A stretch of DNA of 64,000 nt from Roseofilum acuticapitatum BLCC-M154 (GCF_030068475.1 NZ_JAQOSP010000081.1:1-64000), one strand, 5' to 3'. Positions 7,883-16,924 are shown, counted from the first letter of the stretch. Translations and numbers: made by a program. The notes: a model not told the origin generated them from the letters alone.

Positions 7883-9355
7883 TTAAGCCACCACCCGCCA
7901 AATTTTCACCGTATGATCGAAACTGCCCGTGGCCATGGTGTCACCCTTAGCACTGATGGCTACCCCAACCACATAATTGAGATGATCCGTAAAAGTTTGT
8001 AATAAATTGCCGGTCTGTAAATCCCATAATTTCACCGTACCGTCATCACTAGCACTAGCAAGAATCTTATTATCGGCTGTAATCATCACCGAAGTAACGG
8101 CCGCTGTATGTTCCGAAAGCACTTGCTCAACTTCTCCAGTTTGCAAATTCCATAGACGGATGGTTTGGTCACTACTGCCACTGGCTAACCGTTGACCATC
8201 CGGACTCATGGCTACAGAACGCACGCGATCGCTATGGCCAGTTAAAGTATAGAGTAACTCTTTGCGGTCTAAATTCCACACCTTAATACTCTGATCGTTA
8301 CTCGCCCCGCTAATTTTATCCCCTTGACGACTCATGGCGATCGAGCGCACGCCTCCCGCATAGCCAGCTAAGGTACTGGTTAACTCTCCCGTTTTCCAAT
8401 TCCACAGCTTAATCGTTTTATCCTCACTTCCTCCGGCCACAATCTGATGATCGGGACTAATGGCTACCGTCCACACTTCTCCAGAATACCCAGCTAAGGT
8501 ACTCATTAACTCACCCGTTTTTGCATTCCACACCTTAATCGAGTGGTCGCTACTGCCACTGGCTAAAATTTCTCCATCAGAAGAAATCGCCACAGACAAG
8601 ACTGAACCACTATGGCCCGTGAGAGTACGGTACAGTTCCCCCGTTTCCCCCTGCCAAATTTTAATCGTTTGGTCATTGCTGCCACTGACCACCCATTGGC
8701 CATCTGGAGAAACGGCGATCGCCCGCACCGGGCCATCATGTTCACCGGTATACACACAGGAAAACAGTTGATAACTCTCTAGTTTGAAGGCTTCTAGAGC
8801 TTCCTGAGCCTTAAGTGAAGCACTGCGTTGGAGTAATAAATAGGCCACTCGCTTAACAGCCAGGGATTCATCCTGTAGGGCATCAATGATTAAATCTAAG
8901 CCATCGGAACCCATTTGCGCTTGGGCTAACTCTAGTAACTCCTGAGTTTGGCTCAGTTCCTGTTGGAGGCGAGCTTGGGTTTGTTGCAATTCTAACAGCG
9001 TTTCTCCCCCATCCCCTTGATTCACAAACAAGGCCTGGAGTTGGGCTGGACTAATTCCCTCGATTTGCGAATATACTTGAGACAGTTGACTTTGGAGGAG
9101 CGATCGCTCTTGAGTCGCCAACTCTAACTGAGACTGCAATTCCCCCAGTTTCGATTGTAACCTCACCCGCGAGGCCAATTCCCTCGCCCTGGCCCAAACC
9201 CCTTTGGCCCAGGCCAAGCGCAAACGCTCTCGTTGCAGCAAGACTTGTAGGACTTGATCGGGAATAGACTCTGGAGTTAAATCCCAACCACAGGTTTTAC
9301 AGAGTTTCGTGGTTCCTTCAATATAATCTGTACCACAAACAGGACAATTGGTCAC
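7883..9355 (-). CDS. WD40 repeat protein with zinc ribbon and coiled coil
   Basis: 490 residues. The N-terminus has four cysteines (CPVC at 4-7, CKTCGW at 19-22), a zinc-ribbon pattern common in cyanobacterial scaffold proteins. A Leu/Gln-rich coiled coil spans about 70-150, followed by a short helical segment (LAVKRVAYLLLQRSASLKA). Seven WD40 units fill about 208-490, each with a GH/DH...SPDG...SGSxDxTIKxW pattern, enough to close one propeller. There are no membrane segments or enzymatic domain. Its role is presumably protein binding; partners are not deducible. It lies 35 bases downstream of the next gene on the same strand's start side, with the pentapeptide gene divergent to it. Confidence 0.88.
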   Translation of the reverse strand: MTNCPVCGTDYIEGTTKLCKTCGWDLTPESIPDQVLQVLLQRERLRLAWAKGVWARARELASRVRLQSKLGELQSQLELATQERSLLQSQLSQVYSQIEGISPAQLQALFVNQGDGGETLLELQQTQARLQQELSQTQELLELAQAQMGSDGLDLIIDALQDESLAVKRVAYLLLQRSASLKAQEALEAFKLESYQLFSCVYTGEHDGPVRAIAVSPDGQWVVSGSNDQTIKIWQGETGELYRTLTGHSGSVLSVAISSDGEILASGSSDHSIKVWNAKTGELMSTLAGYSGEVWTVAISPDHQIVAGGSEDKTIKLWNWKTGELTSTLAGYAGGVRSIAMSRQGDKISGASNDQSIKVWNLDRKELLYTLTGHSDRVRSVAMSPDGQRLASGSSDQTIRLWNLQTGEVEQVLSEHTAAVTSVMITADNKILASASDDGTVKLWDLQTGNLLQTFTDHLNYVVGVAISAKGDTMATGSFDHTVKIWRVVA

Positions 9356-9586
9356 AGACCCTCCCTAGGCGATCGGCAACAGGACAAACAATCAAATCTT
9401 ACATTCGGGGCCCATAAACCCCATCCTTGAGCGGTTAGCTTCAAGGCCAACCTCCTCTCATTTAAGATAAAGACTTCTCATCTGGCAAGCCTTTAGGTTC
9501 CTATACAACCCCACTTTCTCACGATCCGAAGGAAATTCACCAGCAGGAAAATTCATCTACTCATTAGCTCCTTAGTCATCCCTGTT

Positions 9587-10351
9587 ATGGCCAATCAAGA
9601 ACATTTAGATTTACTTCATCAAGGAATAGACGCTTGGAATACTTGGCGCAAAAGCCATCCTGAAATTATACCGGATCTCAGAGGAGCAATATTGAAAGAA
9701 GGAAATTTCAATGGCATTAATTGGAGCGGAACCCATTTAGAAAAAGTTAATTTAAATGGGGCATTTTTGTGCAAAGCCGATTTAACTGGGGCAATTCTTC
9801 GCCATAGTTTTCTGAGTGGGATTAATTTAAGTGACTCTAATTTAAGTCATGCCAATCTGAGTGGCGCATTCGTCAATCAAGCCAATCTCAGACGGGCAAA
9901 TTTGAGTTATGGTATTTTACGACGCACCCATTTAAGTCAATCTTTTTTTACTCAGGCGAATTTATCCCATGCTAATTTATTTCAGAGTAATTTAATGGGC
10001 GCTTTCTTAAATCAAGTAGATTTTTCCCAAGCTAACCTAGTAGGAGTCGATTTAACTCAAGCCTTCTTAAATCAGGCCAATTTAACCTCAGCCGAGTTAT
10101 TTCAAGCGGATCTAGAGCGAGCCTTTTTAAGTGAGGCGCTCCTCTGTCGGGCCAATCTTTCTAAAGCCAATCTTTACCGAGCTGATTTAAGTGATGCCAA
10201 TTTACGGGAAGCGGATTTTACTGGCTCTAATGTCCAGGATGTTACCTGGAAAGATACCATTCTCACTCATACCGAGTTTAATCATACTAAGGGAATTCCG
10301 GCCCATTTACGCTTTCAGTTTAAGGATTTAGGCGCTCTGTTCCTAGATTAA
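9587..10351 (+). CDS. Pentapeptide repeat protein
   Basis: 254 residues. After about 45 N-terminal residues a nearly unbroken series of A(D/N)Lxx pentapeptides runs to about residue 225 (ADLTGAILRHSFLSGINLSD and similar), which would fold into a right-handed quadrilateral beta-helix of some nine coils. No signal peptide or enzyme domain is present. Cyanobacteria have dozens of such proteins, mostly of unknown function. A second member lies at 21757-22716. The last four bases overlap the convergent ABC ATPase gene. Confidence 0.9.
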   Translation: MANQEHLDLLHQGIDAWNTWRKSHPEIIPDLRGAILKEGNFNGINWSGTHLEKVNLNGAFLCKADLTGAILRHSFLSGINLSDSNLSHANLSGAFVNQANLRRANLSYGILRRTHLSQSFFTQANLSHANLFQSNLMGAFLNQVDFSQANLVGVDLTQAFLNQANLTSAELFQADLERAFLSEALLCRANLSKANLYRADLSDANLREADFTGSNVQDVTWKDTILTHTEFNHTKGIPAHLRFQFKDLGALFLD

Positions 10352-11301
10352 GTCTGTATATTCGATAAACCCTCAATCTTAGACTGGAAAAACTCCTCTA
10401 AGGACTGACGGGCTAACTTTAACTCCAGAAGTTCAGCATCCATGAGCCGCAAACTGGCGATAAAATCATAGGGATTCCCTTGAACTTCACCCACCCAACA
10501 GCCGCGATCGAAAGTGAGATTGGGAATCCAGCGCTTAATCACGTCTAATGTGCCACCTTTACCTCGCGCTTGGTAGGATTGCACTCGACCTAATAACTCA
10601 TCTAAGGAACCACAACAAATGAGATCCCCTTGGGATAAAATGGCGATGCGATCGCACACTTGTTCCACATCCGACAAAATATGGGAGTTAAAAAACAGAG
10701 TTTTTCCCGCCTGCTTCAGGGATAGAATAATCTCACGGATCTGATAGCGCCCAATGGGATCTAACCCGGACATGGGTTCATCCAGAAAGACCACCTCCGG
10801 ATCGTTAATCAAAGCTTGGGCAAAGCCAATGCGCTGTTTCATTCCCTTGGAATATTGGCGCAATTGTTTATTTTTAGCCGTTTTGATATCTAATCCCACC
10901 TGCTCCAAAAGTTCGGGAATGCGGGTACGAGTGACCGTTGTGGGAATTTGGAATAAGCCAGCCGTAAACTGCAAGAACTCCCAGCCGGTGAGATAATCGT
11001 AGTAATAGGCATTTTCGGGTAAATAGCCAATTTGTTGCTTAATGTGGCGATCGCCCAAAGGACGACCCAACAGAACCCCCCGTCCAGAAGTCGGGCGCAC
11101 AATTCCCAGTAACGTCTTCAGGAGCGTCGTCTTTCCTGCACCATTGGGCCCGAGTAAACCAAAGGTTTCTCCCGGATACACCCTCAAAGAGCAAGATTTC
11201 AGGGATTCAATCTTCTGGTTTAACCAAAACCCCGTCCGGTAAACCTTACTCAAATCCCAAGTTTCAATGATACAAGCGGTGTCTTCAGTCATAGATCCCA
11301 T
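10348..11301 (-). CDS. ABC transporter ATP-binding protein
   Basis: 317 residues. Walker A is GPNGAGKTT (about 52-60), the signature motif is YSKGMKQR, and Walker B is VVFLDEP, followed by the switch His in NSHILSD. The C-terminal extension (about 235-317) is the regulatory tail of DrrA/CcmA-type exporters. An ABC-2 permease lies 2.8 kb away on the same strand (14129-14908) and may be the partner, but they are not adjacent. The start could also be the internal ATG four codons on (MTEDTAC). Substrate unknown. Confidence 0.9.
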   Translation of the reverse strand: MGSMTEDTACIIETWDLSKVYRTGFWLNQKIESLKSCSLRVYPGETFGLLGPNGAGKTTLLKTLLGIVRPTSGRGVLLGRPLGDRHIKQQIGYLPENAYYYDYLTGWEFLQFTAGLFQIPTTVTRTRIPELLEQVGLDIKTAKNKQLRQYSKGMKQRIGFAQALINDPEVVFLDEPMSGLDPIGRYQIREIILSLKQAGKTLFFNSHILSDVEQVCDRIAILSQGDLICCGSLDELLGRVQSYQARGKGGTLDVIKRWIPNLTFDRGCWVGEVQGNPYDFIASLRLMDAELLELKLARQSLEEFFQSKIEGLSNIQT

Positions 11302-11416
11302 AAAGGAGTAATGAGTAATGAGTAACGAATAAACCTTATTTTCCCTTAAAGTCTAGCTTTTTAAGGCTTACAACCTGCCATTACTGATTACTCATTACCA
11401 GGATTTAGCGCTCGCT

Positions 11417-12313
11417 TTAGATCATAAACCATTCTGTTAGACTGATATCGCCAAGGACAACTTTGACCGCAAAGCGATCGCCCGTTTCGGCACTAAAATC
11501 GAGTTGTATGGATTTTGTACTTCGAGAAGAAGCTTGCATCACCACCTCATCGCGATCGTCTAAAATTGCCAATTCTAGGTCTGGGGGTAAATGGGATTGG
11601 CTCCCTAGGGGATAAACTTGAACAGAAATATCAAACTCTTCATTCACCATCGGATGAATCCCGATAAATAATCCAATTGGCTCCCCGTTGGGGTCGAATT
11701 GGAGCTTTTTTCCCCGTTCGCACAGGGTAGGCTCCGCAGCAGTAGAGCTAGGGCTTCTAAAAGCGAACTGGGGTTGAAAAGTTGACCAAAATTCACTCCA
11801 GGTTTGCCAACCGGATTCAACAATGTTGTCTAACCATTGGGTAAGTCTCACCGGATGCAAGTTTTCCAAGAGGGTATCGAGAGCATGAAATTCAGTTAAG
11901 GGGACTTCTGAGCGATAAACATGGGGTAGATATCCCAGAAGAGTAGCTTCCGTGAGGTCTGCATTGAGTTGAACCGCAATATAAGCCAGGCGATCGCCCC
12001 AAGTTTGTGGTGGAATAATACACCTAGATTCTCCCGGCAAAACCGGACGGCATTCTACCCGACCCTTACCCTCAATGAACAAGTCTGCACTATCCGATAG
12101 GGATTGGAAAATGGGCTTGCTACTGTTGGAGGCTTCCCAATCGGGATCGAGATCCAACCATTCTAAATAACTTTTCACCGCCTGAATCGCTAAGGTATTC
12201 AGATAGATCTGTTTGCCCTTACGAGGATCGGCTTGAGTGTGGGCACATTTGGCTGCCTGCTCATGGGCAGTCAAGGTTAAGGGGATTGCCATTTTAGGAT
12301 TAATTTTCATCAT
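11417..12313 (-). CDS. DUF1822 family protein
   Basis: 298 residues. The opening MAIPLTLTAHEQAAKCA and the segment YLNTLAIQAVKSYLEWLDLD are typical of DUF1822, a cyanobacterial family of unknown function usually encoded directly after a sigma70-like factor, as here. The body is rich in beta strands and ends in SLTEWFMI; no signal peptide or membrane segment is seen. The start overlaps the sigma gene by 14 bases, so the two are translationally linked. It may be a cofactor, target or regulator of the sigma factor, but this is inference from gene order only. Confidence 0.85.
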   Translation of the reverse strand: MMKINPKMAIPLTLTAHEQAAKCAHTQADPRKGKQIYLNTLAIQAVKSYLEWLDLDPDWEASNSSKPIFQSLSDSADLFIEGKGRVECRPVLPGESRCIIPPQTWGDRLAYIAVQLNADLTEATLLGYLPHVYRSEVPLTEFHALDTLLENLHPVRLTQWLDNIVESGWQTWSEFWSTFQPQFAFRSPSSTAAEPTLCERGKKLQFDPNGEPIGLFIGIHPMVNEEFDISVQVYPLGSQSHLPPDLELAILDDRDEVVMQASSRSTKSIQLDFSAETGDRFAVKVVLGDISLTEWFMI

Positions 12314-13049
12314 CGTTCGAGTTAGGGAGAGTGTGGGTCAAGATATAGTGTTTAATGAGGGCAGAAAACCGATCTAAACACCGGTGATAAAACCGATTGA
12401 GCGTTGCTAGAGAAATGCCCAATCGATCGGCTGTTTCCTGCCAGGAATAACCCTCAATGACTCTGAGGGCAAGAAACTGGAAATTAGCAGCCGGTTTACC
12501 TGCTATATGGGTTTGCTTAAAGACTCCATCGGGATCGGCCCGAATCCAGGCAATCACCTGTTCCGAGAGCAAGGGCATTCGTTCTGGATAGATTTGTTCT
12601 AAGGTGACCGGATTTTCGGGCTGATTGAACTGTTTTTCTAAGTCATCAAGGCTAAGTCTTTTCACCCCCCTGGGAACGCTTTGCAACACCCAACGAGAGG
12701 CTTCTATGAAAAACCGTCTTTCTAGGAGAAAGTTCGCCCATTGTAAGACTTCACCTCTGTCGGGATCGTAATCATCGATTCGGTGGCACAGATGATAAAA
12801 TAGTTGCTGTTTTGCTTCTATATCAATCTCTGCATAGTGGTTTCTGAATTGATTCCGACTGGCTTTTACCAGCCGGTTGGAGCCGATCAGAATCCCGATC
12901 AGTTTTTCCAAAAGGTGCTTTCGGTGCAGACTTTTGGGGGGCTGCTGTTTGGCGGCGATCGCCAATTCTCTTAAAATTTTGTCGAACTCTGCCCAGTCTG
13001 ACATGCTTTCCCCATTCATGAGAGAACCTCTAATATCGAGGTGCTGCAT
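12300..13049 (-). CDS. Sigma70-family RNA polymerase sigma factor (DUF1822-linked)
   Basis: 249 residues from the first ATG. The N-terminal two thirds are helical; region 4 is recognisable near the end: LRVIEGYSWQETADRLGISLATLNRFYHRCL. A classic region 2 is weak, so this is a divergent group of sigma-like factors. Three starts are possible: 13049, 13019 and 13004. The first two both have GAGGT Shine-Dalgarno sequences, and both lie in or next to a hairpin (13022-13069). It overlaps the DUF1822 gene downstream. Confidence 0.8.
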   Translation of the reverse strand: MQHLDIRGSLMNGESMSDWAEFDKILRELAIAAKQQPPKSLHRKHLLEKLIGILIGSNRLVKASRNQFRNHYAEIDIEAKQQLFYHLCHRIDDYDPDRGEVLQWANFLLERRFFIEASRWVLQSVPRGVKRLSLDDLEKQFNQPENPVTLEQIYPERMPLLSEQVIAWIRADPDGVFKQTHIAGKPAANFQFLALRVIEGYSWQETADRLGISLATLNRFYHRCLDRFSALIKHYILTHTLPNSNDDEN

Positions 13050-13069
13050 GACACCTCTATAGGGTTCTC
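13022..13069 (-). promoter_or_regulatory. Hairpin over the sigma gene translation start
   Basis: Outer arms GAGAACC (13022-13028) and GGTTCTC (13063-13069) enclose inner arms GAGGTG (13038-13043) and CACCTC (13052-13057). In the minus-strand mRNA the Shine-Dalgarno of the first start lies in the inner stem and its ATG in the 8-base loop; the outer stem's 3' arm covers the Shine-Dalgarno of the second start. It could be a translational control element or a DNA operator. Confidence 0.45.
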
Positions 13070-13163
13070 AGTTTTTGAGGGCGGTTTTTATGCCAACTTT
13101 ACAAAATTTTACATTTTTGGGGGTTTATGTTAAATTTTGTTGCTATTTGCCAGGGGGGTGCAT

Positions 13164-13180
13164 AAAATCACGGTGATTTT
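13164..13180. promoter_or_regulatory. 17-bp palindrome upstream of the sigma gene
   Basis: AAAATCAC, one central G, GTGATTTT: a perfect inverted repeat 115 bases upstream of the sigma gene's first ATG. It has operator-like size; no regulator can be assigned. Confidence 0.35.
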
Positions 13181-13275
13181 CCTGAGAGATCTAATGAAGG
13201 CTTCATGAAGGCTTCACAGTTGGGGAATAGGAAGCGCTGTAACTGGTGACTCATCCCTATTCCTCATTACTTTAG

Positions 13276-13360
13276 GAGTGCGTAGTGTGTAGCGTGTCCA
13301 CAGGACAAACATCTTGCTCGCTAGAGGAAGGCAGCGAGCAAGATGCTCGCACTCCAGAAA
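13276..13360. repeat. GAGTGCG/TGCTCGCACTCC hairpin repeat
   Basis: A 13-bp perfect stem (CATCTTGCTCGCT at 13310-13322 with its complement at 13333-13345) is embedded in sequence related to the hairpins of the dispersed element family at 4392. It lies in the 472-base gap 13050-13521, which holds no gene. Confidence 0.6.
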
Positions 13361-13398
13361 ACCTATTGCACTATTTTAGATAAAACAGTCCAGTAGGG

Positions 13399-13512
13399 TC
13401 GTGACCGCTCTAAAATAAGGCATTAGTGTAGGGTGGGTTAGGCGGCTAAAACCTAGACTGTGATAGCAATCTCTCAATCCGCCGTAACCCACCATTTTAG
13501 AGTTGTCACGGC
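13399..13512. mobile_element. MITE-like element with 18-19 bp inverted ends
   Basis: The left end reads TCGTGACCGCTCTAAAAT (13399-13416) and the right end (13494-13512) is its near complement. Inside is a second inverted pair, GTGGGTTAGGCGG against CCGCCGTAACCCAC. The whole 114 bases could fold into one long hairpin, as in non-autonomous elements. No coding capacity. Confidence 0.55.
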
Positions 13513-13521
13513 AGTAGTGCT

Positions 13522-13920
13522 TTAATTAAACAAGCTGCGGATTTCTTCAATGCGTTTGCGGTTGACTCCTAAATCCGATTGCCCTAACCGGGAAGCAGAG
13601 CGCACCTGGATGGCTTTCGCCGTCTGATCGACATAAAATTCTACATCATCTACATAGCCCATGAGTTGGCTAGTAAACTCAGCATAAAGATAATTCTCTG
13701 ATTCAGTAATAATGGCGGTTCGGGGCATTCCTTGGATAATAGATTTTAGTTTATCGATCGCTTCTGAGGGAGTGCCAGCATAAGAGAAAGGCTGAATATA
13801 ATGTTGAGTATCGGTGGTTGAACATTGGCTACAAACACAATTGGGGGAGGATGGACAGGGGGCGAGTTTGCCATCTTTAACCCCTAGATTTGTGGGACGT
13901 TTGCCAGAAAATGAGAACAT
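13522..13920 (-). CDS. DUF1499 family protein
   Basis: 132 residues, matching the short DUF1499 family: LGVKDGKLAPCPSSPNCVCSQ near the N-terminus, the core SEAIDKLKSIIQGMPRTAII, and the C-terminal block YVDDVEFYVDQTAKAIQVRSASRLGQSDLGVNRKRIEEIR. The two cysteine pairs at about 22-33 are conserved in the family. Function is unknown; no signal peptide is obvious. It is flanked by repeats on both sides and appears to be a single transcription unit. Confidence 0.88.
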   Translation of the reverse strand: MFSFSGKRPTNLGVKDGKLAPCPSSPNCVCSQCSTTDTQHYIQPFSYAGTPSEAIDKLKSIIQGMPRTAIITESENYLYAEFTSQLMGYVDDVEFYVDQTAKAIQVRSASRLGQSDLGVNRKRIEEIRSLFN

Positions 13921-14081
13921 AAATTAAGGCGATGCTTGTAAATAGACAACAGATTCATGCTATCACCACCCGAATAATTTTTAATGTTTACAGCAGTTTC
14001 CTCTGCTATGAGATACATTAATGATGGTTTTTAACGATATCTAGAACAGCTCAGAGCTTCTACCAAGTCTATTGTTTGCTC

Positions 14082-14124
14082 CCCCCATTCCCCCATTCCC
14101 CCACTACAGCGCAAAGCGCTGTAA
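14082..14124. repeat. CCCCCAT heptamers plus ACAGCGC hairpin
   Basis: CCCCCATT heptamer-like units are followed by ACAGCGCAAAGCGCTGT, in mirror arrangement to 5937-5986. It lies just downstream of the permease stop codon. Confidence 0.55.
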
Positions 14125-14128
14125 TGGA

Positions 14129-14908
14129 TTAACTAGAGGCACTGGTATAGTAGCGTAGGGCAAATTTCCAGAAGGCATGAGAGAAAATTAAAAGAGCGAT
14201 CGCCAGTACCAAAGAACCCAGTAACCCAACCATCTTGATTTCCCCTAACAGGGCTTGGGCGGGAACTGTAGTCAAAAAAGTAACGGGAATGACAAAAGTA
14301 AAGAAAACCCGGTAAGCTACAGGATAGGCGATGATCGGATAGCGTCCCGCATCTAAAAACGCTCTTAGGACTTCGGTTATATTATAAATTTTGACAAACC
14401 AGACGCTAGTTGTACCCAAGAGAAACCAGAGACTATACAGAATCACAATCCCGAAAAACAGGGGAAATAAACCGAAAATAAAGTCAGATAGGCCCAAATT
14501 GAGGCGATTACCCGCATAGAGAATCACCCCGAAACCTAAAGCCACATCGGGTAATCCCCAGGGGGACATCATCCGGGTAGAAAGCCAAAATTGACTGCTA
14601 ATGGGTTTGAGCAACACAAAATCTAGGGTTCCTTCTTCCACTTGGTTAACAATGCGATTGAGATTAGGGGCAAGAAAGGCATTGGAGATGCCTTGCAACA
14701 GGGTAAAAAATCCCATGACTAATAAAGCTTTTTCCCATGACCAACCGTCAAAAGTGTAGCCGGTTCGGTAAAATAGGAATAGCCCAAAAATTCCGCCCAC
14801 GAGATTACCGAGACTGGTTAAAGTGGCGATCGCAAAATTGAGGCGATATTCCAACTCAGCCGCGATGGATGTTGTCCAAAATAACTGAACGATCTTAAAA
14901 TACTGCAT
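14129..14908 (-). CDS. ABC-2 type transporter permease
   Basis: 259 residues with about six hydrophobic segments (for example LTSLGNLVGGIFGLFLFYRTG; FIFGLFPLFFGIVILYSLWFLLG; MVGLLGSLVLAIALLIFSHAFW). The intracellular stretch NRIVNQVEEGTLDFVLLKPI is diagnostic of the DUF990/ABC-2 permease family, normally paired with a second permease and an ATPase. No such partner is adjacent; the ATPase at 10348-11301 is a candidate. The inner membrane location is clear, the substrate is unknown. Confidence 0.88.
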   Translation of the reverse strand: MQYFKIVQLFWTTSIAAELEYRLNFAIATLTSLGNLVGGIFGLFLFYRTGYTFDGWSWEKALLVMGFFTLLQGISNAFLAPNLNRIVNQVEEGTLDFVLLKPISSQFWLSTRMMSPWGLPDVALGFGVILYAGNRLNLGLSDFIFGLFPLFFGIVILYSLWFLLGTTSVWFVKIYNITEVLRAFLDAGRYPIIAYPVAYRVFFTFVIPVTFLTTVPAQALLGEIKMVGLLGSLVLAIALLIFSHAFWKFALRYYTSASS

Positions 14909-14947
14909 GATTTTACTGATTCCCGACCCATGACTGCATGAAACCCC

Positions 14948-16129
14948 TTAATAAGGATTTTGAACCCATTCTTGATTCTGATTAAAGGGCAGCTCTTGAT
15001 TAATCGCATCAATTTGTAATTGCTCCGCCTCATTAATTTGATCGATATGGGTTTTCATAATCTGCATTAAGCGCTGATTGTAAAAGCGGTGTAAGCTATG
15101 GTGGGGAGTCGCTGGAAAGCCTCGCCGCTTCTTGTGTCTGCCTCCAGCACCGGGATCGAAGCGTTGAATTCCGTTGGCGATCGCCCACTCAATGGGCGTA
15201 TAGTAACAAGCATTAAAGTGCAGACAATCAAAATCTTCAAAACTGCCCCAATAGCGTCCATAAAGTTGATCCCCTTTCGTCACACAAAAGGACATCCCCA
15301 CCGGTTTACGCTCATCTCCCTCTCGATAAGCAGCACTCAAAACCAGGCGATGGCGATAATCATCATACAAGCGCTCAAAAAATGCTTTGGTTAAATATTT
15401 GCTCCCCCACCAGCCAAATTGATCGCAGTGATGGCTATAAAATTGGTACATATCCGCGAGCAGATGATGGCTAATCTCTTCTCCCGTATGGACTTTCATC
15501 GTTAATTGCGCTTTCTCAACCGCTTTGCGCTCCCGCTTAATATTGCGCCGTTGATTGGCATTAAACATACCCAAATAATCATCAAACGTCTGGAAGCCTT
15601 GATTATGCCAGATGCTGCTATGGTGCAACCAAGCGGAAAAACCGTATTTTTGGATCATCGGCCGCCATTTGGGGTCAACATAGAGGAAATTGCAGCCAGA
15701 AATATTATGGCGATCGCAAAATTGATCGATCGCCGCTACCATCAGTTCTGTTATCCTCTCCTCATCCTCAGCCAGATCCACCAAAAACCGATAGCCCAAT
15801 GCAGGCGTAAATGGACTCATCCCCAACAGTTTCGGATAATATTCTATGCCCAGACGATAAGCCAAATCCGCCCATTGATGATCGAAGACAAACTCACCAT
15901 AACTATGACCCTTAACATACAAAGGAGCCGCCGCCACTAGAGTCTCCTCACGCCACACCGTTAAATGACAAGGTTGCCAACCCGCTTGCGCTGTAGCACT
16001 CCCAGAAGCCTCCATATTGTGCAACCATTCCCACTCTAAAAAAGGAGTTTTCAACGGTTGCGCCAGAGCATCCCACTCTGGTTGAGGCACTTCAGAAATT
16101 TGTGAAATCCAACGAATTGAATGACCCAT
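14948..16129 (-). CDS. GNAT/FemAB-like acyltransferase (DUF482-like)
   Basis: 393 residues. Features include PFLEWEWLHNMEASGSA near the N-terminus, FNANQRRNIKRERKAV in the middle, FYSHHCDQFGWWGSKYL, and AYREGDERKPVGMSFCVTKGDQLYGRYWGS followed by HFNACYYTPIEWAI and FDPGAGGRHKKRRGF. This is the peptidogalycan biosynthesis/FemAB-related acetyltransferase family (DUF482), long annotated but of unsettled substrate. It is 39 bases upstream of the permease on the same strand. No signal peptide. Confidence 0.85.
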   Translation of the reverse strand: MGHSIRWISQISEVPQPEWDALAQPLKTPFLEWEWLHNMEASGSATAQAGWQPCHLTVWREETLVAAAPLYVKGHSYGEFVFDHQWADLAYRLGIEYYPKLLGMSPFTPALGYRFLVDLAEDEERITELMVAAIDQFCDRHNISGCNFLYVDPKWRPMIQKYGFSAWLHHSSIWHNQGFQTFDDYLGMFNANQRRNIKRERKAVEKAQLTMKVHTGEEISHHLLADMYQFYSHHCDQFGWWGSKYLTKAFFERLYDDYRHRLVLSAAYREGDERKPVGMSFCVTKGDQLYGRYWGSFEDFDCLHFNACYYTPIEWAIANGIQRFDPGAGGRHKKRRGFPATPHHSLHRFYNQRLMQIMKTHIDQINEAEQLQIDAINQELPFNQNQEWVQNPY

Positions 16130-16131
16130 AA

Positions 16132-16227
16132 ATTAATTAACAATGAACAATTAACAATTAACAATTAACAATGAATGGGTTATTCCTCCCCATTCCCCCA
16201 TTCCCCCATCCCCCCATCCCCCCATCA
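16132..16227. repeat. Short tandem repeats (AACAATT and CCCCCAT types)
   Basis: Two adjoining runs: TTAACAA-type heptamers (16132-16174) and CCCCCAT heptamers (16186-16227). They lie between the RibD-type gene and the acyltransferase gene. Such short tandem repeats (STRR) are typical of filamentous cyanobacteria; related runs are at 40365-40405, 40451-40493 and 54489-54534. Confidence 0.75.
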
Positions 16228-16228
16228 C

Positions 16229-16924
16229 CTACCCTAACCGATAGTGTAAAAACACCTCTTGCCCTACGGGGTGAGCGGAGAGTAGCGTTAAAGATTTGGG
16301 TAGACTTAAGCCTAATCCATCTACTGGAGTAGGGGCAGTTGCGCCACCTAAAAGCACTGGACATACCGTTAGCCATAATTCATCAATCCAATCTCCAGCC
16401 AGTAAACTCGCCACTAGCGCCCCTCCTCCCAATAAAGCCAAGCGCTTAATCTTCAGTTGGGCAAATTGGACAAAAATCCCACTCCAATAAAAGCCCCCTT
16501 CATGGGTAGGAGCCGTGAGAATGCGGTCAAATTTGGGTATTAACTCCCGTTCATTTTCCCAGGGCATGGCTCCCTCTGGGGTTGTGAGGAGCCATCGGGG
16601 AACCGGTTGTTGAAAAAAGCGACAGGAGGCCTCTAGATAACCCGTTTGGGAGACTACAATTTGTACGGGTTGGGGCTGATAGTGCTGTTGCTGGCGTTGG
16701 CGTAGGAGTTGGGAGTCACTAATACTTAGGGTGGTTCCGTAAGCGCGAAGAGTCCCCGCACCAAATAGAACCGCATCGACTTTAGCAATTTGTTGCTCTA
16801 GATGGGATTTATCAATCGCCGAGCCAAACCGAGCCGGAGACCGACCCACGTCTGAGATTTTACCATCGGCGCTCATGGCGAGAATAGCAGTAATGTGGGG
16901 GCGATCGACGGCAGAACCAGTCAT
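16229..16924 (-). CDS. RibD C-terminal-type reductase
   Basis: 231 residues. RPHITAILAMSADGKISD is the opening of the RibD_C/dihydrofolate reductase-like fold, DAVLFGAGTLRAYGTTLS the substrate-binding turn, and LALLGGGALVASLLAGDWIDELWLTVCPVLLGG the NADPH-binding Gly-rich end. The deaminase domain of full-length RibD is absent, so it is a stand-alone reductase. It may reduce the riboflavin pathway intermediate or another pyrimidine/pterin; this cannot be decided here. Confidence 0.85.
   Translation of the reverse strand: MTGSAVDRPHITAILAMSADGKISDVGRSPARFGSAIDKSHLEQQIAKVDAVLFGAGTLRAYGTTLSISDSQLLRQRQQQHYQPQPVQIVVSQTGYLEASCRFFQQPVPRWLLTTPEGAMPWENERELIPKFDRILTAPTHEGGFYWSGIFVQFAQLKIKRLALLGGGALVASLLAGDWIDELWLTVCPVLLGGATAPTPVDGLGLSLPKSLTLLSAHPVGQEVFLHYRLG

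Noticed and set aside
15506-15940. Plus-strand 144-residue frame
   Set aside because: It is antisense to the FemAB-like gene, and lacks a ribosome binding site and homology signs.
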